From positions 489,501-553,500 of the forward strand of contig VKHL01000001.1 of the NCBI GenBank assembly GCA_015146655.1: a stretch of DNA of 64,000 nucleotides, read 5' to 3'. This stretch comes from Ochromonas danica (taxonomy: Eukaryota; Sar; Chrysophyceae; Chromulinales; Chromulinaceae). Positions 43,455-56,537 of the stretch are shown in pieces (the stretch's first letter is position 1; every line of letters starts with the position of its first letter). Made by a program: the position numbers and the translations under genes. The notes below the pieces were generated by a model, which was not told the origin of the DNA, made no database searches, and saw only the letters and a list, made by a program, of their open reading frames with translations.

Positions 43455-46400
43455 CTAAGCTTCATCAGAAAGTAAAATAGAGTCGAACACTTGATGAGAT
43501 CGATGGCTGCTTGTGATACTTTGGATGGCAGTGCTAATCGTGAAAGCGCACAAATTGCAGCGACTTTTAATATCAAATGAGTCGCTGCGACTAACAGCAA
43601 GGGCAACCACATGTTGTTTCATCGCTTTCAAAGTATTCACGAGATTCACAGTTTTGAATGCTTCAGCAAAGTTGCCCTCGCGTATACAGAGACTCAAGAC
43701 TAGTTTGCAAGCCATAGAACAGACTGTGAGGAAGTGGATGGTATCAGAGGAAACTACATCTCGAAGAACTTTTGCCAATATGTCGGCGATGGGAATCGAA
43801 TTCAAGTGTTGACTGAAGATGGCTGACAACGCCATCAAAGACGCACAGATAGCATGAAGCTGCGGAGGTGGAACCTTGTTATCTAATGCCTTGATAGCAA
43901 AGAGTTCCCAAAGACGCTTCAGTGCCGATAATGGCAAAGGATGTTGCTGAGCCTGACCTATCAGAAGACAAGTGCCTTCGGAAGAGTTAGTCTTTTCCAC
44001 AGTATCCAGCAACAGTTGATCCAGCAATGCAATATTTTGAGCATGTCGCACAATTTCACAATTATCATAAGCAGCAAACACTGTAGAAAGAACCACCAAT
44101 AGCTCTTGAAGAGACTGAGGATCATCGAATGAAGTGCTCTTTAAAACGAGAATGGATGCCAATACCATTATGTCCACCACCATTCCATTATTCTCTGTTG
44201 CAAGGTGGACCATTGCTTCTCTCAGCCCGAACTGTCTCATCTTCGAAATCAGTTCATTGTGCATAGTTGCTGAGATATGGTGTTGAGTTATCAAGGAGAT
44301 TAGTTGTAAGATGGAGCGTAATGCTTCCTGGTTATTTCTTGACTTGGCAGTTAGAAAACAAACTGCTAACTTCTGCCAGCAGGGACCAAAGCAGCGAATG
44401 CTGCGTTCTGATGTGTGAAGACAATTAAGAACTGCAATACCAACTTGAATGGCTGCAGAAGACACTTCTGCTGGCTCGCGATGCTCCACAAAACGACAAA
44501 ACTGCTGCCACCAAAGCGTGGCTGCTTCGTCATTATTCGCTCCTTTCAATGGATGATAACTCGACAAAAGAGTAAGTGCCGTAGATAATGCAGATGCATG
44601 CTGTTCTTTACATTGAGGATCAGCAAGCAGAAGAAATGTGGCATTTAAGGACTGCAGCAAGGTTGAGATAACCTCATCCTCGGAAGCGCAAGTATCAGAT
44701 TCAACCTCACACGATCGCCACTCAGATACTGCAGCGGGAAGGACAATTTCCAACTCGGTGCTGCCAAAAGACACTGAAGGAATTGAACTGTCTTTGTTAC
44801 CTTCTTCACCATGTGACATGCATACATTAAAGCTACCATTCAAAATTTGATGGAATTTAGAAATGTTCGCAAAGACGTGCTTCACTGATTGAAGCCAGCC
44901 AATCCGATTATTCGACTTCTTGAGACCTTCAGAGGTTTGAATCATAGCTTTGAAGTTGTCCAAAATTGTTTCAATCCGTGAAACAAGTTCAGCAAAAAGG
45001 GGTGAGTGGCTGTATAATGGTGATCGGTGTGGCTCCAAAAGGCCATAAAACTCCTTCAATAGCAAGCAAAAGCGCTTTTCTAGCAAGAGTACGAGGAGGG
45101 ACTTATCGTCAGACGTCGTCTCCAAGCACCGATTCAATGTTTCAATTCGTTGCAGGAGTTCTTCTCCATTCTGGTCACGGACACTGACACTTTCATTAGT
45201 TCGATCGAAATGCACGCGAGCCATTGGAAATGGAGTTGTGTCGGAAACGGATAGCGGAGGAACCAACATTCTCTCTCTTTCCTCCATTGTTTCGTGGAAC
45301 ATTTTGAACGAAGAAACATGATCCCTACTCAATCACAACAATTGAGTAAACATTCTTTATCACAAAAGCAGTAAAGCCAACCAACCTGAAGAGTCTCTTT
45401 AGATAGTCGTTGACTCGCTCTGGCAAAAGTAAGTGTATCAGCGTTACATCGACCGTTTGAATGCAAGGTTGGCCCGACTCTCTTCCATCAGGCCCAATCT
45501 CCGCAATACATCCAATGGGGTGCATTTTGTCCATACGAGCGAGTAAGTGTGCCCGCCAACAATCTTTACATGCGAAATGCCCACACGTCAGAGAAAAGAA
45601 ATCTTGTGCAGCGCGCAACTGTCCACAATATTCACAAGGATGCTGTGTGCGGCTTGACGACATGCACAAGCCACAACAAAAAGGATGAAACTTTGATGAT
45701 GAACCCCTCGCAAACGCAAGTTCAAAGAAGTCCTCTATTTGGAAAGCAGATTGACAGAGCAGCTCACTGCAGTGACTCCAGTGCCAGCCGGTGGCTTCAG
45801 CTAGAGGTTCCAATAGCTCGGCGTATTTTAGCTCGAGGGTTTGCTCTTGACTCTGCAATAATGATAAGACAATTAATACATATCAGTCAAAGAAGCATGT
45901 CTGACGTTACTAACCTGCGTGACCAAGGTTCGTTCCGAAATTGTCGCGTCAATGTAGTTTCTTAAAGGATAGGAGACAGCGGAGAAAGGTTGCGATTTAT
46001 TGGAATCTAACTCACCGCTGCTTTTTGCGTCTACCGCTCTGTTCGTCTCCTTCATGACATAATCAATCACTCCTTCAATGGTAGTTGCAGTATTTTGTGA
46101 ATCCCGCCAAGGAAATGCAACTGATGAAGCAGAGGATTCAATTGCTTTGTTCAGGAGATAACGAACAAGGTTGTCTTGTAAAAGGGCATCAAGCGGTAAA
46201 CTCGTGCCGGAATAACCAGTCATGCCTTTGGTTAATCCTCGATTGATCAAGCGAATAGCTCTTCCACACAATGCTTGTAACGACTGGCATGACCACACGT
46301 TGCTACTTGATTCAAAAACCTTTATCCGGTCATTTTTAATACTTCCCCTTGGAAGGGTCCAATCTGACAATAATTGATCAATTGTGTATTTTTTACCCTT

Positions 46401-49400
46401 CTCATGGGTTAGTTTATGTGGTGGGGACGAGAGTGCTTTGGAAGTCGTCAGCCGAGGAGATATCGAAGGTGTGGGATGAGCAACAAACGAAGAGGACGAT
46501 GAAGAGGAAGAAAATGAAGGTAACAATGAAGCACGGAGGGGCCGTAGATAGTTTTCAAATTCCTGCAAAGACGAAAATGAACTTTTAGGTGTTCTGTCCA
46601 GAGAACTGGAACGCAATATCGTTGGATGATATGTATTTGAACGTGGTACTTCATTATTGGGCAAGGTTGCCGATGGTAGCCCACTATTCACAGAAGAGAA
46701 AGAACCCAAAGAGCGCATTGGACCACTTGTGCCAGTGCATAGTGTCGATTTAGACTCAACCGAAGTTGATCGCTCCCAAGTGAAGTCCAATACTGCCAAC
46801 ACAAACTCTAACAAGCTCATCAATTTGCCGTCTTCGGATTCACTGAGACAACTAGTACCAATGTGACTGTCATCAAGACCATTTGGTTCTTCAGTATTCT
46901 TCCCTTCTGATACTTCTCCGCAACAGTCCTCTGAGTTTACTCGAACAGCTGTCACCAGAAGGTAAAGAGCTCTCTCTTCGTGCTCACCAACTTCAACAAA
47001 AGGCTTCATCAAGAACTTGTGCTCCCAAGTCTCTTCAACTATGGCATCATTTGAAGCGAACGTTTGCTTTCCCAAACTATCAATAAGTAGATCAAAGCTA
47101 GTCACATCCTCCCGTGCATCAACGAGACAGCGGCGAAAGATCTGGCAATATTCCTTCACCATCAACTCGGGCACTCCATAAAAGAAAACGTGTCGAACTA
47201 GAATAGAACTCAATTTGCGCTCTTCATCCTGACAAAGAACCCTTCGACTCAGTTCTGTTAGAAAGCGGTCCATGCTGGCCAATGGTCTGGATGCCTCATC
47301 ATTAGAATCGATGCTTGATGACAGATAGTGTTGGTGTAAGAGAATGTTCATCTGGACAGAGAAGAAACTCAGCGTGGATACAGTGGACTGCATGATATCT
47401 TTCACAGTATGCTTCAAACAGCGCGAAAACGATGAATAGCCTAAATCAATAGCTTCTACTGACTTCATAGCATTAGCAGTGTCACGGATTTCATCATGAG
47501 TCAATGGAATAGCTCGAAGAACAACAAAACGGTCTTTTGATTCTAAGAGCCACGTTAATGAACTTGCCCAATCAATCCAACCTCGATGACGACCACTCGA
47601 AATGGAGCATAATTGGCCATGCTCGACTTTGCTTTCGATACTGTCAGCCAAGGGCCAGTCTGAGAAAGAAGATTGACAGGTAAAGCCAGATTTATTAGCC
47701 CCACAGGTCATCACTGCCTGAATGGCCTTTTGCAAGTCCTCATTGGTTATTCTATTCATCACTCGATAACTGGGTTTGCCGAGACTCGTCCCATTAGTGA
47801 GTCTTTTCATCGAATGAGTATTCATTGAGGCAACTTCCAGAAGTCCACTTTTTATTAGAGCATGCACTCGTTCCAGTACTTCCTGAGTGGAGAATAGCGA
47901 CGCTTGATGTGAAAAGTGAAGATATTGAACAGCTTCATCAGCAATCAGAGCCACGGTACAATCGGAACGTCTTATAGAAAGGCGCTTAGTTATCTTGCAC
48001 ACGGCAGCATCGATCAACGTTCTTCTCCAACGTTTAAGATGATCGGGTTCCCCATCATAAGACGGAGATTTTCTGTACGAAAGGATTTTTCCATTTCTAG
48101 GAACTATCTCATTTGCAATAGAGATTGTACATTGAGAAGAAAGATCAGCCACATTAACACCTTCAACTGACTCAAGAACAAGCGGGGCAAAGACGTCTTC
48201 ATTTTCCTTTTTCACGATGAAATCCCTTACTACTGTCTTCACCACTTCCAAATCAATACCACAACGAAAGCTTAACTCTCCAAGTGACATGGTTCTCTCT
48301 TGTAGAGCCCAGAGAATAGAACATTGTAACTCATTGACTTCGATCTCCATTACCTCTCGCTCGTGCTGTATTACTGACAACAGCACTTTACCATAACCAT
48401 GGCACCACATCAACCGACATTGGCGTTTTCCAAACTCTGTGCGTTCCTTAAAGAACTTCTCAAACTGTCTCACCAGAAAACTCATTGGCTCAGGTAGTCT
48501 TAATCTTGAGAAGGTCAACGCAGGTATGAAATTACTCCATGGAATAGTGTGACAAACAGTTAATGAGAGCGATTGAGGATTAGCAAGAAAAGAATTTAAT
48601 TCTGCTGGGATGGTATCTTCATTATCCGCCATTTGGACTAAATAAATTAGGAATTCTTCACAATATCCTTGACTTGCTTCCAGATCGGCTAATGCACATA
48701 TGATTTCCTCTCCGTTCGGTAGCAACTTTAACAGTGATCTCTCGCTGCTTGTAATATACAGCTCTCCATTGAAAACTCTCTCAAGTGCCAGCATAAGATA
48801 CTTCTGCTTGAAGTGAAATAACATTTCTTCGTTGCAGAAGTACTGTTGACAATTCAATTCAAAAACAATCAGTTGTAAAGCAAAGGAAAATAATACTAAA
48901 GCGGGTGCATACTAACCTTGGAAAGATCAGCCAAATTACTGATTGCAACGAACATCTTCTCTACGACAAACTCTTCAGAAGCAACCAAACATTTGCTCAA
49001 ACCTCGAGCAAGCAATTCACCCATTACCTGAGCCTCGTGCGATGTCAAACGACTTGTTGCAATGGAAAGAGCACGTTCTGAAGTCAACGCAAATGACGGC
49101 GACCACTGCTCCTCCATTGTGACAACACTCTTCAATTGACGAAAAGTATCGACGAAGCGTTCAAAGAAATCGACTGATGAACCAATACCACTAATCGGCT
49201 TAGAAGCACATTTTCCAGCATTTCCTTTCAACAAATCTGTCATTATTTCATTTTGAATAAATTGAATTAGTTGCTGAGCGGGAGCCGAGGAAGAAGAGAT
49301 AATCCCTCGAAGGAGATTTCGTGATTGCACATGCTCAAAATGAAAGCGAATATCTGACATGACCACTTTTAGTAAAGGACATGCAGAAATCGCTTCACAG

Positions 49401-52400
49401 GACGTCTTTTCCAACAAACGAGCAGCAATAACAGTGTAACCACTGTAGTCAATTGTCTTTTTCATTCTGTTGCTAATAAACTGCAAGACGATAGGTGATA
49501 ATGAAGCCTCAAACAGATTTCTCAAGACCTGCTCGTTGGCTTCTTTCAATCGCTCGATCTTTTTGGTTGCAATGAACGCTCTGCTCAAATCATCCTCATC
49601 AAGTCTATACCCGAACACTTACCACGATTAGACGGGATACTCTGAGTTCTAATAAATAACCTACCTCCATTGGCATGAAAGAATACGTGCACAACAACTC
49701 GCATGAACATAAAGTGGCCGCAAAATCAGACGGACCAAATGGACACGCAGAGGTGAGTTCAACAAGAGCTTGGTCAACTGCACAACCCGTTGATCCAAAA
49801 TAATACCCTCTCCTTCCATTTCTTCCTTCATGAAGGCGAAGATGTCATGGGAGATGGACACAACCAGACTTCTTATTGTGCTGTAGCACCAAAAACATGT
49901 CAGTGAAGGATTGGGGTTAACACAGTAAACTTCGTTCAACAATACCTGAAGAAGATGTAATTTGCAATCAGAACAAAGGATGGAAGATTTTCGCTTGATG
50001 GCTCTTTGAGACTCTTATTATTCTCTGCCATAAATAACGAAGAGTGGTCACTCGTCAAGGAACGTTGATCTTGACCGACCAAAGTATTTCCCAATTCAAG
50101 ATCATCGTCAACATCCAGAAAGACGTCATCTCCTGCCAGTCTTAGGTCTGTAGCCCTTTCCTTCAGGATATCATCCACCTATTGAACACAAAATTAGCCG
50201 TATAATCTCACGAAAATACTTAGAAACATTACTTACACTCTTAACGGGACGAGAAATGGCAGCAGAAGCTGCTTTCGATTTATCCTTGGTATGCATGCCG
50301 ACAGGACAGATCGTCTCACCATAAAGCCAAGCCCTTTTGGTTACGACAGGTTCGTTCGAAAAAGAGTATGATATTTCAACCCATTCTTCTTCTCGATTTA
50401 ACCTTGAAATACGCCCCCACATCCACTTTTGATTTATCAGATCATCATTACACTTGATTTCGATAAGCCCTCCATCGAACAGGTCTCCACGCCAGTCTTT
50501 TGTATAGGAGTTGAGCGGAGCTATCCTAGCCTCGACATCAACCGCTGGTACGGTATCATCCCATTTTGAACCCCAGCCAAGAAAGTGAACTTTAACAGCA
50601 CCATATGGAAGAACTTCGAGCACAATGGATTCAAACCAGCTCTTTTCTTTGTCCATACAATCAACCAAGTCTCCAACCATGATAGGGCGATCGCCACGCC
50701 AAATATTCCGACCACCACGCTTTTTACTTGGCGATAGTCCATTTTGATCAGCAATCTCACTTAAGTTAGACTTTGAGAATACATCCACGCATTTGGAGAG
50801 GAAGTCGTGAACCAGATTAGGGTACTCTTTTCCACAATTAATGGCTAAAGAGGCATCGACAAGCTCTCCAACAAAATCAGGTACAAAATTAAAACCTGCG
50901 CTGTGTCGGGCATTGTCTGATTTATATGGACCACTAGTAGAATGATAAGACTTCGTTAAAGGATGCAGTGCAAATAAACTATTGGCCAATCTGCCTCCAT
51001 ACAGAGCATTCATAATATCCACAGATATGCGAGGCAATGTATGGAAGGTAGCCCCATCGTCGCTATCCATGAAATTAGCTAAAGTGTAATATGAAGGATC
51101 CGCTAAACTTAAACAGGTGCTCAACATATCCAAAATCATCAAAGTTCGGAAACAGAAACCTCCGTTCACTCCCTCAATATCTTTTACTCTCTCTCCATTC
51201 CCTTCGCACTTCAAAAATTCAACAAGCAATCTGTAGATCTGCTCTCGGCAAGATGCATTCGAAGAAATGCAAGCATTAAGGAATTTGAAAGAAGCGGACA
51301 TCAGTCGAGAACTTTCCTCCGAACTAGTTCCAGCCAAATTAATCCTTTGTATCAACTGCCACACAATCGAGATGACTTCTGCAGGAATATGTTCAGGGAC
51401 CCATCCGCGACAAATTAGCGCTTCGAGAGCAAATATGGACGGGCCAGCCAAAGAAACTGACTCTTCCAGGTTAGCCTCCTCCGCAAGCTGCCTTAGAATG
51501 CCTAAGAATGACGCGGCCTGTTTCTGAAGAGGCCCACTGGCCTCTTGTGACATTTCCATGATAGAATTAACATCTTTCACAAAACTAGATTTATCACAGC
51601 GTACAATGGAATCGTAACCTTCCATTTTCTGAAGGTAAGACAACCAGTCTTCATCAAATATTATATCAAAATGCGGCGCCAGGCGATGAAATCGAGCCTT
51701 CCAGTGAGGTAAGGAAGAAGGAAGGCGATCCAACCTAAAAAGACAACTAGATATAGCGCATTGACTTGGTTTGGCATCTTTAGTCTGCACTGTCAACATG
51801 GTGGATTTGCCTCTCTTAGAGTTCCGCAGTCGCTCTCGTTCCAGTCGTAGCTCTTCAATTTCCATAATTTGTACTCGATGGTTATAACCATCTACAGCTA
51901 TCAACACACCTTCTTCGTTATCTATACATAGCTCCATGGGTCGATTAAAGAGTCCAGGACGCACTCCATTATTTGGGCCACCGATGTGCCGCTTCAAAAT
52001 CCACGTTGTCTTATCATAAACTTGTATGCGATGATTTTCTCGATCTGATATAAATAATAATCCTGTATTTTTATTAATACATAAAGACCTCGGTCCATTA
52101 AATGCATCGCCTGTTGTAGGTGAAGCAATGGTATGTACATGATCTCCACTTTCTTTGTGTAATACTTGTACACGATTGTTGGCATAATCCGCCACATAGA
52201 GATAGTTTGTATCTTGATCAATACAAACATCTATAGGTTGATTAAATTTACCAGGTGCTTTACCAAAACCTTTACCAATCACTTTGATAAAGTCACCAGT
52301 TTCCGAATCAAAGACTTGTACGCGATTGTTTTCATAGTCTGCTACATAGAGCAAATTCGTGGAATGATCAATACATACACCATAAGGACAATTTAAACAA

Positions 52401-52861
52401 CCATTTGCAGCGCCTTGTGATCCAATCGTTCGTATAAAACCTCCTGTGAGGTAATTGAAGACAACAATCCGATGATTATTGGTATCAGCAACAAAAATGT
52501 TATTGGCTTGATCCATACAAATCCCGACAGGATACATTAAACATCCAGGAGAGTTTCCTTGTGTTCCTTTCCCAATCTGTCGAATATAAGCAAGTGAAAG
52601 AAGATGATAAACTTGTATGCGATGATTATTACAATCGACAACAAATAACTCTTTCGTTTCATGATTGATACAAACACCACGTGGTTGTGCAAATTGATTT
52701 TCTCCTTTGCCTTCTTTTCCTGTTGTACCAAGGATGCGAATATGTTCTTCTTCTTCTTCTTCCATCTTATTTTTTATAGATGAATGATTAATATGTCGTG
52801 ATCGATCTCGTCTTCTGCTTGTCTCTCCTGCTTCGCCACTGCGCATACGGGCACATTGCAT
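43455..52861 (-). CDS. Giant NHL-Tudor-cullin-RING protein (about 3008 aa)
   Basis: Seven exons join in phase: 52861-50237, 50178-49946, 49880-49665, 49604-48917, 48842-45915, 45852-45386, 45324-43455. Residues about 55-335 are NHL repeats (QPRGVCINHETKELFVVDCN, VADYANNRVQVL). A helical region follows. Two Tudor-like modules span 725-855 (GWGSKWDDTVP, then a second ending WLYGETICPVGMHT). Residues about 1026-1600 are a divergent cullin homology region: LMWCHGYGKVLLSVIQ and IEVNELQCSILWALQE, then a winged-helix end with LIDAAVCKITK, where the Lys near 1540 sits at the neddylation position. Exon 6 encodes a UBA-like helix bundle and a RING resembling RING1 of RBR ligases (LTCGHFACKDCWRAHLLARM). 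No IBR or RING2 follows; instead 620 residues of HEAT/ARM-like helices end the protein. The nearest known design is animal CUL9/PARC. A ubiquitin-ligase role is inferred. Confidence 0.85.
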
Positions 52862-53158
52862 TGCATAAGATTTTAACGTAATTTCTCTATTGCCAAAGAA
52901 GGGAATTACGGTTACTCATTAAACCACGCATTGTAAGAATAGTGTGACAAAAGCGGTTGAGAATTGGGTGACTGAGTGATGATTAGAGTAATTAGTTTAA
53001 TTCATCATCATCCTTTGAAATAAGGAGTTATTGGATCTGAACCTTTGATAGAAAGAACTTCATCTTCATCATATCCTCTATCAAATATTTCATGCATTTT
53101 TTTCCATTTGATTAAAATTGCTTAATAGTCTATATCATATTCCAAAAAAAAAGAAAAA

Positions 53159-55423
53159 ATGAATAAACCTAAATTAAGTGCACATGATATCAATGATTTA
53201 GATTTTCGACGAGATATTGATCCTAATTCAGTCTATGAGTTAACTTCATTATTAGGAGAAGGTAGTTATGGTGCAGTCTATCGGGCTCATTCACGTTCCT
53301 CACATGCTAATAACACGAACAATACAGATGTTGCTATTAAGATCATCCCTGATGCTGATGATGATCTAACAGCATTATGGCGTGAGATACGATTTTTACA
53401 AGTTTTAAGATCACCTTTTGTTGTCTCGTTTATTGAAAGTCTACTATATGATAATGAATTATGGTTAGTGATGGAGTTATGTGATGGTGGTTCATTATAT
53501 GATCTTAAAGAAGCCATGAAGACATCTTTTAAAGAAATTGAATTAAAGGCTATCATTTCCTTCTGGTGAGCTCTTTTATTATTGTTACAATGTGAATAGA
53601 ATCGTCTAAACTAAATGAGTTCTATTATAGTGTGCTAGGATTAGCTCATCTTCATGCACAAATGAGTATTCATCGAGTAAGAACTATCCTATAACCACCA
53701 CCTATTATCTGCTAATATTATCCTTCATATTCAGGACGTGAAATCTGGTAATGTTCTATTAACACGAGATGGACGAGCCAAGCTAGGTGAATGAAAACAA
53801 AACAACTACTCTATACTGACTGACCACCACTAGACTACAAGATAAGAAATGACTAACCCCACTTGTCCTTAACTTCATAGGGGATTTTGGAATCTCAGCA
53901 CAATTGACGAACACAATGATGAAGCGCAGAACTGTGATCGGCTCACCATACTGGATGGCTCCAGGTCAGTTCTCTTATCACACTTTCTCTTTGGAAGTTA
54001 GTGCAAACAACTTACTATTTGTGGAATTTCTACTTTTTAAAATAGAGGTGATTCAGGAGACCAGCTGTAAGAATGCGCGCATCCATTGCTCCAATAGCTT
54101 TTCTTATAGCTGACTTTGTCTCACTTGTCTAATAGATGATGGCAAAGCAGATATTTGGAGTTTAGGCATAACATTGTTGGAGTTGTGCGAAGGAAGTCCT
54201 CCTCATTTTAATGTACATCCTATGAGAGCAATTTTTATCATTTCTTCGAAAGCAGCACCTACTTTAAAAGAACCAGAGAAATGGTCTTCTGAAATGATAG
54301 ATTTCGTGGGGAAGTGCTTAGTCAAAGATTGTGATCAACGTTCTACCGCTGCTGATCTACTGCAGCACCCATGGATAAAGAAGGTTGTCAAAGAAATAGG
54401 TTCCTCCGGCAGAGGTTTACCAATCTTGGAGCAATTAGTGAATGAAAACTGGGATGGAATGGAACGTATTCGCACTACAAAATATAAAGTTTCCGATGGT
54501 GTAAGTGAAGGAAATTCTAAACCATCATCGGGTGTTGATGCTACTTTGCCAACTCGACTGGGCAACGATGATAATGCCGCGACTATTCGTCATGCGATTC
54601 CTACAACAAGACAACAACTACGAAATGCTACCTTAAAGAAGTCGGGTTATGGTGGTTTCGACATGGGTGATGGTGATAATAATGGAACGTTTATTGTCAG
54701 CAAGGCTAGTGGCAGTAGCTCTCGAGCTGCTTATCTTCCTGAGCCAGATGGAACATTCAGACGAGTAGATGATACTGTGCGACGAGGCACTCCAGTACGC
54801 GAACTGGAGAGCAAGGATGAATCGCAAATGGGCACTTTGAAGCGCACTGTCAATAACAATATGAACTTTGATATCCCTATGGTCGACAATGGAAATAATA
54901 CAAGACCAAACAGTGTTTCTAGAAATGCTGGAGAAAGCAAAGATTCAGGAAAAGAACATATCAGTGCGGCTCTACGTTATTTTCGCGACGAACCTCTTCC
55001 TAATCCTCCAGAGCCAAAGCCTGTGCATCAAGTTAGAGAATCAAAATTACATAAAAGGACTGATTCCCCTCCTACTCCATCTGCAGTTCCTATACACCCT
55101 CCTGGTAAAGAACTACAAGCAGAAGCTGCTATTCTGGATGAGTTGGCGGTCTTGGATAATCGAGCAGTGCATCATGAAGAGTTAAAGAAAGTGAGTTCTG
55201 ACGACTCTTGTCCTATGATTGTAGTTAGCTAATTCCTGTGAATTGATAATAGAATATCCTGAGACAGCTATCGTCGTTGAAGAAACAGTACCGGGAAGAT
55301 TTGGAAACGCTAACAAAGAGTTACGAGTTGAAAAGGAAAGTGTTGAAAGATGCTTTACTGGCTTTAGGTGAGCTTGCAGGTGGTGACATCAATTCCCCAG
55401 AAAGAAGAGATTCTAAAGCATAG
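53159..55423 (+). CDS. Hippo/MST-type STE20 kinase with C-terminal SARAH domain
   Basis: Seven exons (53159-53565, 53631-53676, 53735-53786, 53881-53964, 54046-54066, 54136-55190, 55253-55423) give 611 aa; exon 5 is a 21-nt microexon. The kinase domain near the N-terminus is complete: GEGSYGAVYRA, VAIKII, an HRDVKSGN loop built across exons 2-3, GDFGISAQL, and TVIGSPYWMAPE across exons 4-5. DIWSLGITLLEL follows. A disordered region precedes a C-terminal helix, LRQLSSLKKQYREDLETLTK then SYELKRKVLKDALLAL, with the pattern of the SARAH dimerisation domain of MST1/2 and Hippo. These kinases phosphorylate NDR/LATS kinases. The first exon is 297 bp from the divergent giant gene. Confidence 0.88.
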
Positions 55424-55580
55424 TTAAATGCGCACACTTTAACATTATTTCATCGAATTTCTTCGTATTCTACGTCATTTGCAATCCAAATCCAGAAAAG
55501 TGCGGTATGAGTGATACCATTAAACTAATATCAATCAAATGTCTAAATATACCCATTGCCTGTAAGAAGGACCAATTTTA

Positions 55581-56537
55581 TCACATCGAAACAGATTCAC
55601 AATTCACTCCAAGACCCAAGTAGGTCAAATGGTCTTCGACATTTGTATCGCTTACCCAGAACTGTGCAGCGCACTTCGTGCTTTCACAGCCATTACAATC
55701 ATGGAGATGTCCATTACCATCTTCATACTCTTCTTTACAGACATGAGCGTAATCCATGACAGGAAGATGAGGTACCATATCTTTATGGTGAGTGAGACGC
55801 CATGTGGGGAACTTGGGCGATGAGAAATGCGAATACTCCTTATCTCCTGTTCGAGGTTGACCAAACGTATAAACAGAAGCTGGAATAAGGCTTGCTTTGA
55901 ATAGATCCATGGCAGTTAGCTGGGCAAGTGCTCCACCTAAAGAGTGGCCTGTAAGTTTGATGGAATAGGAGGGGAAGTTGGTCTTCAACTGTTGAACATG
56001 ATGTACAACTTGACTTATCACAGACTGCTCTGCCAGATAAAATCCCTTATGAACCTCACAGTTGCATTCAGGATAGGAAGTATAGCTTGTCTTCCATGCA
56101 TCCAGATTCGTTATCCAGTTGCGAACACTCTGGGAACCACGATAGACCACATAGATGGACTTGTCCGAAGGCAGATAACCCACATAGCCTTGGGTACCAC
56201 CCAATAAGTCGGAAATGGTAGCAGTGTAGACAAATCCACTTGTGGGACCTTTAAAGACATGGGAGGCATAATTATCTTTGCCACAATAAGCAGCAGCAGA
56301 GAGCCAGAGAGAGATATTGGCCTCACTTAAATTGAACGAAGTTGTGGCAACATTAAAATCTACAGTGGCACAAACATAGTTAGAAAACAAAGCAAATAAC
56401 AGGCACAGCAACATCATCATCATCATCATCTTGTTGGTGATTTCACCAAAGCAACTCAACTTGATGAACAGCAGAGCTCGGAGCTGGTTCAAGCTGGACT
56501 CCCTCCCGACTCGGAACTGTCTCTGGTTTAACTTCAC
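55581..56537 (-). CDS. Secreted class-3 (alpha/beta hydrolase) lipase, copy 1
   Basis: This is a single exon. The likely start is in a run of six ATG codons (56429-56412), giving a signal peptide MMMMMMLLCLLFALF and a product of about 282 aa. An in-frame upstream ATG at 56537 would add 36 residues and spoil the signal. The nucleophile elbow is GHSLGGALAQLT. The catalytic Asp is probably in HKDMVPHLP and the His in VEDHLTYLG. VVYRGSQSVRNWITNLDAWK is the oxyanion-side strand of Lipase_3 proteins. Paired cysteines in the C-terminal part (HDCNGCESTKCA) suggest disulphides. Substrate lipid unknown. Paralogue of the gene at 58074-58928. Confidence 0.88.
   Translation of the reverse strand: MKLNQRQFRVGRESSLNQLRALLFIKLSCFGEITNKMMMMMMLLCLLFALFSNYVCATVDFNVATTSFNLSEANISLWLSAAAYCGKDNYASHVFKGPTSGFVYTATISDLLGGTQGYVGYLPSDKSIYVVYRGSQSVRNWITNLDAWKTSYTSYPECNCEVHKGFYLAEQSVISQVVHHVQQLKTNFPSYSIKLTGHSLGGALAQLTAMDLFKASLIPASVYTFGQPRTGDKEYSHFSSPKFPTWRLTHHKDMVPHLPVMDYAHVCKEEYEDGNGHLHDCNGCESTKCAAQFWVSDTNVEDHLTYLGLGVNCESVSM

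Noticed and set aside
43455-52861. Several separate genes (NHL protein, cullin-like, RING protein, helical protein)
   Set aside because: Each boundary has a GT donor and AG acceptor about 58-74 nt apart that preserve phase, and no promoter-sized gap exists between the parts.
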